Assembly: GCF_025024155.1 (NCBI RefSeq)
Contig: NW_026251811.1
Location: 39,921-103,920, forward strand
Reading direction: 5' to 3'
Source of the DNA: Gamsiella multidivaricata
Taxonomy: Eukaryota > Mortierellomycota > Mortierellomycetes > Mortierellales > Mortierellaceae
Length of the DNA stretch: 64,000 nucleotides
Below, one piece after another: positions 1 to 11,228 of the stretch; the first letter of the stretch is position 1, and the number at the start of each line of letters is the position of its first letter. The position numbers were made by a program, and so were the translations under genes. The notes beneath the pieces were generated by a model, which did not search any database, was not told the origin of the DNA, and saw only the letters and a list, made by a program, of their open reading frames with translations.

Positions 1-23
1 TACCATAGTAAAAATCATGAACT

Positions 24-1992
24 TTAATACCCAGCACCCCTATATGCACCACGCTGATTTGACGGCATGTCCTGCTGTTGTTGCTGCTGTTGCCGTCGAG
101 GGTTCGTCTGATACTCCTGACCATAAGTGGCCGAGCCGTTGCTGCGAGGAGGATACCGTGCATTGCCATAATTTGCCGCTACTGCGTTTCCAGCACCAAC
201 TTGACTGCCGCTATGACGACTACTGCTACGCCGGTTGTCCAGATCTGATCCATGCTGCGATTGAATTGGGGATGCAGGTCTCTGTTGCGCATATTCATCG
301 TACCGCCGTGTTCTCGGCGGCGTCTGATTGTTGCTGCCACCGACGTTGTTGCCAGAATAAGTTTTCGGTGTTCCTGCTCCTCCCCCTTGAGTATAACTGG
401 CACCGCCATATCCGTACCCGTCTCGACTCGAGCCTTGACCTGACGTCTGACCCTGACCGGGATACTTTTGCTGCAAATGCGGCCGGTCCTGCTCGCCAGC
501 ATAGAAGTTGTAGATATCATCGCCTGTGAATGCAGAGGCTGCATAGGGATCAAATGCATCCTTTGGTTTACTTGGTGCTGCGGTTTTGGCAGACGGCGTT
601 GGCTTTGCTTGATAGTAGTCGTATCCGCGTTGTGCTGACTGCTGTTGTCCTGGAGCGTTGTGAAATTGGCCAGCGGGCAAGTATCCCTGCTGTTGCTGTT
701 GTTGTTGCGACTGCTGCTGTTGCGGATAGCTGTAAGCACTCTTGGGTGTCTGTGCATAGTGTGGTGCGGGTGTCTTTTGGGTATAAGCCGTCCTTGGCGT
801 ATTGACAGACGGAGCCAGGGGTGCCTCCAACAGATCGACCTGAGGAAGCGTCGGCTGCTTCAAATTGAGGAATCCATTGTCTTTTCCAGCCTTCGCTGCC
901 TCGTCTGCTGCTCTTGACTTTGACTTTTTACGGATCAACTCGTCAATTCTATTGCGAGATAAATGAGACAGTGTTTAGTGACAATGCTCGTTCGTTTGTC
1001 GCTCCCTCCTCCCCCAGTTTCCACTGCCCCTTTAAGTTCGACTATGCGCATGTAAGAGAGGACTGTTTGATGCACGCGAGAACAACTTACCGTTTATCAA
1101 TCTTGTGGCAACAAAATTCCTTCAAATTTCCTTGAATATGACTGACCAAGGGGATGTACAGGATGACCGCGCTGATGAGCATAAGCAACGAGAGCGCAAA
1201 CATAAACACTGTGAAGATCATACCCCCGAGGGTAATTTTCTTCAGCAGCAATGACTCGTCCGCTCCAACGACCTTGTTCCAGTCAAAGATCCCGTTCTCT
1301 TTAAAGTTGACAGGGTGGTCTCGGAATGTCTGGTATAAAATCGTCGCATTAATGACCTGTCGGGGTGCGTCTGCCAACATGAGTCGCTTCCAGTCTGTGC
1401 GGAGGATTAAAGGGGAGAGAGAGAGATGGCTGGTTAGGGACCAGGGTTTCTGATATCTATTGCAGAGTAACATCCAAGTCTCTTTCACAGACAACTTACT
1501 TCGGAAAGTAAAGAAGCAGAAAAAGGCGATCTCATCCACCGTCTTCTTCGAATTGTTGATCTGAGCAAAGAGGCAAAAATGTGGATACGATTTCACAGTG
1601 TAATAGCGACTGGCGATCAGGGACGTAAACGCATAGGAGATATCTCTGGAAACGATGATCATCCTCGCCCTACGAATCTCCAAGCCCAAGAGCACGAAGC
1701 CCAGGAGAATACAGCCCGAGAACAGATATTTGTAGACGTCGAAGGGCAATTTGCCAAGGAGATCGAGCTGGACGCCAGTTTTGGGGACAAAGGAATTTTC
1801 GTTCGAGTTGGCGAGCAAGTTAGCGGCGGTGAAGATATCGGAGCAGTAGACGAGAATGCCGCGGATGATGGCTGCAAAGACAAGCATGTAGGTAAAATGG
1901 CGCCAGCAGGAGTTATCGACAAAGTCGTCCACGTTGATAAAGTCGAACTTGTGGTCCTGCACGAACTCGCGTTTCCATTGAGCGCCGCCCAT
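24..1992 (-). CDS. KCH/Prm6-type fungal potassium channel with Q-rich tail
   Basis: Exons 1992-1500, 1394-1091 and 948-24 give 573 aa. Introns are 105 and 142 nt, both with GTAAGT donors, and the phases join cleanly. The N-terminus (WKREFVQDHKFDFINVDDF, then a Cys and LVYCSDIFTAANLL) matches the opening of the fungal KCH/Prm6 family, low-affinity plasma-membrane K+ channels that in yeast support the calcium response to mating factor. Hydrophobic segments lie at about residues 33-60, 88-105 and 212-245. From about residue 267 the protein becomes a long cytosolic tail rich in Q, G, Y and S, with a stretch of 11 Gln broken once by Ser. The start is the ATG that opens the conserved motif. Family assignment is by motif from memory. 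The tail has no recognisable domain. Confidence 0.8.
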
Positions 1993-2675
1993 GGTTGGCG
2001 AACCTTTTTGAGGGCGAGTGAGTGTATATCTGCTGGTGCCTGTACTGGTACAAGTGCTGGCGTGGAGGGAAAAGTGGCAGGTGTGAAGAAGGGCGAGAGG
2101 CCCGAATTGAAGTATGTCGGTCTCAGCCGCAGTAACGAATGAAGAAAGACAGGAACGAGAAACAGGACCGCTGAGGTGGCAAAAGGGAAATCCTATAGGT
2201 GGTGTGTCCTTTTTGGTGGGCTGTTTGGTGAGGAGTGAATTATTGCTGTGCGGTGTGTGTGTGAGCGTGTAGAGGAGAATGAGAGAACAAGGGGGAATGC
2301 GATGGAGACAGAACAGACTGGATCGTCAAGGTGGAAGGAGTGGAGTGGAGTGAAGTGGAGGGAAACAGAGTGAAAGTGGAAAAGAGGGGAGAAAAGGGGC
2401 AGCAAAGACCAGACAAACCCTCTAGCCTCTTCTCGGACCCATAGTTGGACCCCAGCCAACCTACGGAGTGTGACAAGTACTTTAGCACTGTTGAGAGACG
2501 AGGCCCTGTTGCATGTGCCATGTGCCGTGTGCTTTATAGTACAAATCCAGGCACACAAATGCAGGGATGAAGATGACCTTCTGGCACCAGCAATGGAAGT
2601 AAAAAATCTCGCTGGTATCATCAGCTGAAGACAGTACCAAGTCTAGGTCCCAACCCAAAGAGATATTTCCTTTTG

Positions 2676-2707
<32 letters not shown>

Positions 2708-2951
2708 GGTATGGGCTGCTGTTCAGCTGGGAAGGCTATGCCCATTGAATCTGGTAAAAAAAAAAAAAAAGTCATTTTTCCCTAGCGCGAACCATTTTAA
2801 AAGTGCGATTACATGTATGAAAATGAGTTGTAAATAATGTCCGTTCGATCTATGACGATGAGGAGGGTTGTCTGTAACCATGGATCGGCACTGGGGATAT
2901 ATGGACAGCCATTTAGCCAATACCTCGTGGCCTGCCTCCTCCTTCTAGCCC
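1993..2951. other. Intergenic region, two minus-strand genes in tandem
   Basis: This 0.96-kb spacer lies between the SUV3 stop and the KCH channel start. It is CT-rich on the minus strand near the channel start and holds two A-runs. I see no coding stretch with family resemblance. It probably carries the channel promoter and the helicase 3' UTR. Confidence 0.6.
2676..2705. repeat. A30 homopolymer
   Basis: Thirty consecutive A on the plus strand, followed by a second A15 run at 2756-2770. Similar mononucleotide runs occur elsewhere in spacers and introns of this window (8456-8564, 13201-13228), so this looks like a general feature of the genome. No target-site duplication was noticed, so a retroposed tail is not supported. 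Confidence 0.9.
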
Positions 2952-5943
2952 TTATACAGGCCCTGTTCTTGATGGTGCTTTGAGATCCAAACCACTGACC
3001 TCGTCTTCCGTCTTCAGGGCACCAAAAGCGGTTGAGGCCTTCTTTGCAAATGTCTTCTCCCTCTTCTCCAGACGCTCCAGCTTCCGCTTCAGCTTCAATT
3101 CTGCGACCTGCTTGAGTGCTTTTTCGATCAGCTCCTCGCAACGGATCTTCAGCTTGGCGGCATCGCTATCGAGTCCGCCCTTCATCACATACGAGAACCG
3201 TTGACTATTGTGAATGAAGTATAGAGGGAATAAAACAGATCTAGTGTTAGTCTAAACATTATTTACGCCACTCTGGCTAATGAATCCATATATGGAATAA
3301 CGGAATAACTGGCTCCTCAAATGTGTGTAACAGTTTCAGATCAGCATTATTTCCTTGCGTGCATGCCGTTTTGTCGTTCATTCGCTTTACCTCAGCCAAA
3401 GATACAGCATGATGATGCGATGGGAAGACTCCAGCTTGCCGAGGTCCAGATTTTCTTCCTCCCTCGAACCCTCTGCAGGCACGTGTACCACTTCGTCGAC
3501 CGTAATAGGCTTGCTTGCACCCACAGCTCCGGCCATCTTGACCGCCGCGTCTACCACCGCGGGGTTGCGAAGCTGGATCGGTGCAGCGATGAATGGAATC
3601 CGCTCACGCACTGGCATCTCAATCTTATCAATAATCTCTGCCGTAGCCTAAGAAGAGCATGCATGTAAAGAAAAGCATATAATAATGCGTGAGGCACTCA
3701 ACATACCGAGGATGAACGTAGTATGTACCGTAATAATGATGTATCACAAGCACCACTTACGATCATGTTGCGGTAGAGCGCCGGGAAAAAGAGGGGCGAG
3801 TTCCGGGACATCATTTCAAACATCCTGAGCACATGTGAAAAGGGCGCCCCTGGCATCTGCACGGAGAATTCCTCAATCATTTCAGGAGTCGCTTGAATTG
3901 CAGCGCGCTAAATACGTGAAAAAATATGGATTCATGATTAAAACCACCGAAATACCCTGGATGAGCTTAATGGCAGGATTTCTCCGTTTTGCATACGTTA
4001 ATTTCAATCATGGGAATAGCCAATGCTCTCTTCAGAGTCGGGATGTCGCCCTGAGCCAGGGTCGTAACCTGTCCCACGGCATAATCCGTTCCGAATCTTC
4101 CTGCACGTCCAGCGATCTGCTTGAGTTGGGTCAGGCTGAGTGTACGCACGACTGATCCATCATACTTTTCTACTGCCTCGAAGATGATACGCCGGATGTT
4201 TCTATTTCGTGCGCAGAGAAGAGAACATCATTACGACGATGAAGAGCTTGTTTACCAATACTACCAGTACTGCCAATACTGAAAAAAAGACTTACAGGTT
4301 GAGACCCATGCCGATGGCATCGCTAGCGACCAGAACGTCGTATCCACTGTCCGGCTCATTAAATAACCTCGCCTGAGATGATCGACTCTCCGGTGGCAGG
4401 CTTCCATAAGCAACGGCACATAAGAGTCCTGTCTCCTCCTCGATAGCCTTCTTGACCGCAAAGATGTTTTTTCTCGAGAATGTTACCACACAATCGCCTT
4501 TCTGGATCTTTTTAAAGTTGCCGCGAAGACTCTCTTCCTGTAGCTCAAGTTTGCTCAACCGATCGTAGTGATTGACAATCACCTCCTCATTCGTTAACGC
4601 GCATATCTTCTTGACTAGTTCCACAACCGTCGGCTCGCCGCAAAGATGAATTTCCTTGGCAGGCAAATTGACTAATGCCTGCGTCCAAGCCCAGCCACGA
4701 TCTGGATCCGCAAGCATCTGAATTTCGTCCACAACAGCGATATCCACCTTCCTGTCAAGATTTGCCATCTCAATCGTGCTTGACACGATCTTGGCAGCTA
4801 AAGGATCTGGAATGCCATTGACGTCATGAACTCCATATCGCCTCTCCTCTCCTGTCACTAGGTTGCATGGCTTCCCTACTTTATTCATCCTCTCAAAGAT
4901 CTCGTGAGCCAGCAGGCGCAACGGTGAAAGATAGACTCCTGAATCTGCTTCTTGAAGCCTCAGCAAGGCACTGTAAGTCTTTCCTGAATTGGTGGGTCCT
5001 ACGTGCATAATAATTTTCCTAAATAGCAGCGTGGTGCAAATGTGTGAGTGTTAAGAAAGATCGCCTTCATTGAACAGATATGTTGACTCCATGCTGCTGC
5101 TTCTTCGCTGCGTTGATGAGACGGCTATACCTCTTCAATAAGCGTGCAGCAGGGTTCCATTCGGTGGGGAACCGCAGATCCGACACTTCCCGCATTCTGT
5201 TCAGTCGAAACCGTATTTCTGGTGGAAACATCTCCTCGCAATGTGTAAAGAATGCCTCCCAAATCACCTTGTCCAACTTCTTGGAAATAGCCTCTTCGCG
5301 GGTCACACCCATAGATTTGAACGTCATGCCAACCTCGAGCGCATCTGCCGCCAAAGTTCCGATCGCCTTCTTGTTTACTTCAGGTATATCTCCTTGAAGC
5401 GCTCTGCCGCTGAAGTCCATAACCAGTTCCATGGATTGCTCTCTAGAAGCACCAAGCGATTCCAAATGTAGTTGCATCCCGCTGGGGACCTTGAACCGAT
5501 CGACAGCGTTCTTAAGAGCTATCGATGATCGTTCAGGGCATAATTGCGTAGGAATCTCGTCTGTCAATAATGATGCGACGCACATGTAATTATCCATGAC
5601 AACGCAGATAGCCACGCAAGACTGTACCTGCGATCTCCCAATTGCCAACGAACTCCTGCCCGCCGAACGCCCTCGTTGGTCGAGACGGTGGTCTGTATGA
5701 TGACGATGGTCTGTATGATGACGGTACGCGATATGTGTATGAGTCCGATCCTGCTTCCGCATCCCAGTTCCTCGCTCCCGCCTTTCCTGAGCAAGACTTC
5801 GCATGACGAAATCGACACAGGACAGACGGAGACCTTGTGTTGGGTGGTGCAAGCTGCCTGAGTCCTGTCCGGGCGACAGTCGAGGACGCTATCGCCCGTC
5901 CTGTCCAGCGCCTAATATTTCCTGTCGCAGCGATACACAGCAT
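2952..5943 (-). CDS. SUV3: Mitochondrial ATP-dependent RNA helicase SUV3
   Basis: Seven exons (5943-5628, 5560-5131, 5018-4296, 4201-3997, 3907-3761, 3647-3391, 3204-2952) give 776 aa, close to yeast and human SUV3. All six introns (67-186 nt) are GT-AG and keep phase. Visible motifs are Walker A GPTNSGKT at 256-263, DEIQ at 346-349 and QIAGRAGRFG at 518-527. They are followed by the SUV3 C-terminal region (LYLWLSQRF) and a Lys/Arg-rich tail. SUV3 unwinds RNA and forms the mitochondrial degradosome with an exoribonuclease. The start chosen at 5943 gives an Arg/Ser/Ala-rich, acid-poor N-terminus typical of a mitochondrial presequence. An in-frame ATG at 6093 would add 50 residues. The family call is firm and the N-terminus less so. 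Confidence 0.93.
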
Positions 5944-6416
5944 ATAGGGATAAATAGAAGAGGTCCTCGTGAAATGAATGACAGAATCCGATGTCAAGAG
6001 AAGATCAGGACAGAGGACAGAGGACAGGAGAGAGAGAAGCGGTTGATGTGTGTTTACCACAAAGTTGCCATATTGAGACAAACAGTCCAGCACTGAGCTA
6101 CTTCCTTAGCCATTTTTGGTGGCGCATACGTTGGTGTCCCGATAGGAAGGCAGCGGTGTCTGCAACGACTTTGCTACCCACCAAGCGTCTATGCAGTAAG
6201 CGTTCAAGAGTCATGAAGTTTTATTCCATTGAATAGTGTCTATGATGTTGCATGGAGATAAATAAATTGACAAGTCTTCGTCGTTATTTTTTACAATCTA
6301 CAAAAAGAAAAAGGTGCCATCGTGAAGGTATGAGAGTGGAGGGAAGAAATGACATAGGGACCAGATGGTCTGAGTGCTGGAGCAGTATGTCGGTGATGGC
6401 AGACGCCGCAGCGCTA
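5944..6416. other. Spacer between SUV3 start and GT5 gene stop
   Basis: This 0.47-kb spacer separates two minus-strand genes in tandem. It should hold the SUV3 promoter and 5' leader and the 3' UTR of the glycosyltransferase gene. No independent gene was seen. The in-frame ATG at 6093 is the only possible extension of SUV3 into it. Confidence 0.55.
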
Positions 6417-8453
6417 TCATGCCGAGCGTCCGCTGAAGCCAATGTTGCTGAGAGCAATCTCATACAGGGCACGGTACTGGTCCACAGGGCCGCCTGACCT
6501 ATCCCATCCCATCGACGTTGCACTCGCCACCAGCCGCGTCAAGAACTTTTCGTGCTCCTCTGGGTCCTGCTGCAGACGTTTCCATTCCAAGAGCCCGTCG
6601 TAGATCGCTGCCACCAGCTGTGAATGGGCGTCAGTCGCAAAGGCATCGAACAGGTAGCTGTTGAAGCGCTCTTCTCTGGGTACCTCAATAATTTGCTGAT
6701 CCAGAGGGATATATTGCTGCTCAAGCTTGGCTTCCTCGAGTTCCTCCTGCTGCCGCCTGTCGTTCTCATTCGGCCGGTCTACCAAGAACTCAGATAGGCC
6801 TCCGACGCCCGAGGAGATGACTGTGGATCCAAATAGGAGACCCTCCGCTGCAACGAGGCCAAAGCTTTCCGTCAATGAGGGGACTATGAGGAAATCAGCA
6901 GCAGTGCGCCAGTAAATTCCCCATTCATCCTGCGTTTTGGCGTCCGAAATGACTCTGACTGTTCCTTTGAAGAGACGTTCCAGATTGTTAACTGACTTGA
7001 CTGGATAGTTGTTAGGCTGACCCATGATCACAAACATTCCGCCACGTTCCTTGATCGCTGTGCTGGCTGTCACAAAGAACTCGAGCCCCTTGTTGTACTG
7101 GAAGCGACCGACGAACAGAACCAATGGCTTGCTCAGGTCTTGCTCCGTCAGGAGTCCTTTGCTGTACAAAAAGTGCTTGGCCGCCTCCTTGGCTGAACGG
7201 ATAGAGGGGTTGGGCGTCTTGATGACCGTATCGCTCCCTCCTTGGATCTGCTCCATTAGCTCGTTGGGTGGGAATGCCAATCCATGTTCAAGCAGCTCGG
7301 GCCTTGTCCAGGGGTTCAACTCTCTGAAATCGATACCGTTCGTAATACCGACGAACAAGTTCTTTTCTGCCTGATTCAAAATGCTTCCAAGGACAAGCTC
7401 CTTCAGATAAAAGTCCAGGCGACCCTCTACAATGTCCTTGGCCATGGTCTTGGAGACGAAGGTAACCGCATCAGCGAGATCGATGCCCATGGCTGAGGTG
7501 AACATGCGATGTCCATGACAGTAAGGCGAGATGCCGTCCATCTGCAGATACATGTCCTCCTCTTCGTCTTCGGAATGGACACGCTTGTCCATGAACTTTT
7601 GCACGTTGACGATCTCGTTCGAATACTGCAGCTCATCCAGATAGTCGTGTAGGGTGTAAATCAATGCTGGTGGCTCCTCTCCCATGGCGCCTCTGTCGAT
7701 GGATTGCTGGAGATAGTGCAAAACGAGGGCATTAGTGGCACCGTGCACATGGACGACATCGATGATACGGGTCGCTGCAGTAGCAAAGAGTGAGATGTCA
7801 TTGTTTTTGTTCTGATGCTGAATAAATGTCGCAACTGCCTTGGAGAAAAAAAGATCCTTCCATTCGCTGGGCAGACCTTTGGGAGTTGAGTATATGTCCT
7901 GGACACTCTTGGTTTGGAAAGCTCTGTCAAAGGGGTAGATACTGCCGGGACCAATCAACCAGACAGTGACAGGTGTGATAGCTCGCTTGTCGCGTTCCAG
8001 GTCGCTCGGCCGGCTCGGGACCGCAAATTTGAACCTGGACACGCTGAAAACGAGGTTCTGAGTGCGTCCACGGCTGTCCATGATGTCGAGTGGAAGGGTG
8101 ATGCTTAGCCTGATATTGATTCCGGGTACACTGTCGAAGATGGAGTAATAGGGCATGACAATGTTGACCTTCTGAGAACGTGCCCGCTGCTGGGCAGTTG
8201 CCAGGGCGGTAACGACCATGCCGAGACCACCCATAGAGGCCTGACTAAATTCTTTGGTGACATGGTAGACCTGGATCTGCTTCTTGTAAGTCGCTGAGGG
8301 ATCAAGGGCTAGGCCCTGGTAATCAACTTTTCTGAAATCTCGAGAGTCTAGAATGGAGAGCAAAAGCAAAAAAAGTAGGGGCGTAAGACAACTTGTATGT
8401 TTGAGTACTACAGTGTAATAATGCAGGCATAGCTCCCTTCTTCCCCCCTTTCC

Positions 8454-8484
<31 letters not shown>

Positions 8485-9447
8485 CCATCCCCCATCCCTT
8501 GCTGGGGCAGTTGAATCAAACCCATTAATCCGTCGACCTTTTTTTTTTTTTTTTTTTTTTTTTTCGCTGCGTGTGGTCCGCTTTCGAAGTGTATCTGATC
8601 GGTTTCTCTGTTGCTCTGGTACCCATCTCTACTGAATGAAATAATCCACCTGTCACACGGTCCAAGGATCGTACGCTTGTTTGTATACATTGCAGTCTGC
8701 TGCTGCTCTCGTCGATGATGAGGTTTAGCCGCTAGTCCAAATCCCATTTAAGTGCGTTGTCATTCCTGACATCCCTTCAGATTGTCGACTGATACCAGTT
8801 AAATGGAGGCAATTGAAAGCGATTGGAAGCAGTCAAAGCAATTGAAACCAATTGCTCTCGATATTGGTGCTGAAAACCATATTAACATCATCAAGGTCCC
8901 ACGGCTGTTTTTCCTGTCATTGAATCTTACCGATTTGAATCTGGTCAGGAAGCGAGTACAGGACAGTGGATCCAATCAGCAGCACAAGGCCTTCAACCAG
9001 TGCAAAAACTAGGAGTACTGCCGCGGTGTAATTCCACCACCTCCATCGCTTTGGGGATAACAATGAATGCAGGCCACTGTTGTACTTGGATCGTTTGAAA
9101 TACCCGCTGTTGCCGACAGAAATCGAGTGATCTAATACAGACGACGACGACGACCCTGTGGTTCCATGCTCGTATCCGCCGCTACTAATTCCATTGGCGT
9201 TGCCATTGTTGCTGAGAAGGTTACTGCTGCTACCGTTGCTATGGACCGAAGCCACGGATGAGGAGTGTTGATGATATGAGGACATGGAGATGGCCCCGCC
9301 AATGTTCGAGGGAGATCCTGGCCTACTGGCTGTGTTGCGGTTGAGTAAGCCAGAGCTGGGGCTGTGGTGGAGGTGGTTATGTGCGCTGATATTCTCGGCT
9401 AACGGAGTCCCGCTGCCGTTGGCGGTTGAGAATGTCCGTTGGGGCAT
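6417..9447 (-). CDS. Type II membrane-anchored GT5 (starch/glycogen synthase-like) glycosyltransferase
   Basis: Exons 9447-8931 and 8347-6417 give 815 aa. The 583-nt intron has donor GTAAGA and acceptor TTCTAG. Residues 1-138 are a Ser/Asn/Gly-rich cytosolic tail ending in basic KRWRWW. Residues about 141-163 form one membrane helix, which predicts type II topology. The rest is a GT5-like enzyme: MGGLG (211-215) stands where starch synthases have KTGGL, FVGRF-YNKGLEFF begins the second Rossmann half, and TESFGLVAAEGLLFG carries the E-x7-E motif. Such enzymes transfer glucose from a nucleotide sugar to an alpha-glucan. Unlike fungal alpha-1,3-glucan synthases, there is no amylase domain and no multi-pass region. 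The start is the first ATG after an in-frame stop; an upstream exon cannot be excluded. The acceptor glycan is unknown. Confidence 0.8.
8456..8564. repeat. C24 and T26 homopolymer pair inside an intron
   Basis: C24 at 8456-8479 is followed by three ATCCC-type units and a short unique spacer, then T26 at 8539-8564. All lie in the long intron of the GT5 gene. On the transcribed (minus) strand these read as a G-run and an A-run. Such runs are prone to length error in assembly. Confidence 0.85.
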
Positions 9448-11228
9448 GGCTGAAGGGTTGACAAGGGAGGTAGGGCTGGTACCTGGAGTGTTCACGGAAC
9501 AGAGGACTGGGGGAGCGGGGCGAAAGAATGATGTCAGTAACCCTCCGCGGTGTCACTTGATGACGAGAGCAGGCGGGAGGAGATGAGATGATGCGCGAAG
9601 GGATGCGAGATGATGAAGATGCCAGGCTTTCTTCGATCGGATGAAAGGAAGAAAAGGAAGTGTGAAATGGAAATGAAGGGCGAGCGGAGGGATGAAAATA
9701 GATCAAGGAGGAACCTTGAATAGAGGCGAAAGACATACCCTATCGTCGTCATTATCGCCATTATCGTCCAGGGGGGCAAATTGTTTTACTTCACTGTGGT
9801 AGGTAATGGTACAGTACTCAATGCAGCTGCCTGCTGCACCACGCACCATCCACCATTGCACAGTGGACATGCACCACAACACGCAAAAATGACCTTTTCT
9901 TTTTTATACAAGGCACAAGCAGAGTTTGGGCCAAGATAACATGCGGAGAATACGTCTCCATAAGCCAGTAATTATTGGATCTCTCTCCTCGCTCAAACCC
10001 AAGGAGGGGGCAGACCAGGCGGGACAGGGCCAGCTTCTGATTCTGTCTATCCTGTGCCAGTGCTCCCCTTGGGCCATTTGAGGAACAGAGTCGTATCGTT
10101 GTGCTACAATGGACCAGCCAGGGCCACACTCTTATCTGTCTGTTTGTGTAGCGCAAGAGACGAATACACACACAGCAGCTGTTAGGGGAGGAGGAAACAT
10201 ATAACGGATTGATGGAGAAGGGGGGTCATCTATTGGTCCATGAGGTGCCGCATGCTACGTTTCTGTCGTTATTTTTGTCCAGCGGGATCCGCCTATTTTG
10301 TGCTGCTCTCTTGTTCATCTCGCTGCTATGTGAAGGAGTTCTAAGTGTAAAAAAGAAGCGTCCGTTGCTGTAAAAAAGCATTCTCATTTCTGCTCACGAA
10401 CCTAATAATAATGGATCCATTGGTGTACTCTTGCAGGGTATACTCAGGGCCCACACTTTTCAAAGATATATTTATCCCCGCTGTATATGTGTTAGCTGAT
10501 CCTGGTAGCAACAGTGCTCGTCAATAGACTAGCGTAATCCCCGCCATTACGTTCACCGGTCCTTGACCAGATTTTTACTTACATACTCATCTTTTTTGTG
10601 GCCTTTTTGTTACAGGCATAGTAACGGGCACGCATGATCGCCAGTGTTCGATTGAAAATTACTTTGAGACATGGACAGCGGAAGGCTGGAGCAGGTTAAG
10701 ATTGCCACAAAGACCTGCTACAGCGTGGGGTGCTCGTTTGATCAAAAGACACTTCGGTGAGGAGGAAGGATAGATATCATGGTTGCTAACCACGCCAGAG
10801 ACTTTTTCAGCTGTCTGGGACCCATTCATGGCTCTAATGAGAGCGTTTTCGTACAGACAGTGGTCAGTTTATTTTCGGCGCCTGCTATCAGAGATTATAT
10901 TTTCAAGGACGACCTGGATTGAAAGAAGCGAGAGGCAAGTGCACAGCACGTAGCTCAGGTCGCGTCCAAGGCGAATTGTCAGAGGTGAATGGATGTGCGG
11001 ACATCCATATCCATTGGTCAACCTACTCCCCCCGCTTCACGCCTACCTCGCGCGAAAAATCACTAGTGGCTAAACCTGCGTAATATGGGCCTGAGGACAG
11101 CTGAGCAATCGGGTTTGCCTTTCTTTTACAGGGGTTCTCAACTGCAAGGAAGAAGTGCATAGGACCCGAAGCATTATTCCCTCGCCTCTCACTCATCCTC
11201 TGCCGCCATAACGTATAACACTCCGCCC
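9448..11228. other. Divergent intergenic region
   Basis: This 1.8-kb spacer lies between the GT5 gene (minus) and the RS-rich gene (plus), so it should contain both promoters. Short open frames occur but none shows compositional bias or family resemblance. CT-rich stretches sit just upstream of both starts. No other feature was seen. Confidence 0.5.

Noticed and set aside
2676..2770. A30 and A15 runs as tail of a retroposed element
   Set aside because: No coding remnant, SINE-like promoter boxes or flanking target duplication was seen; similar runs are scattered across the window.
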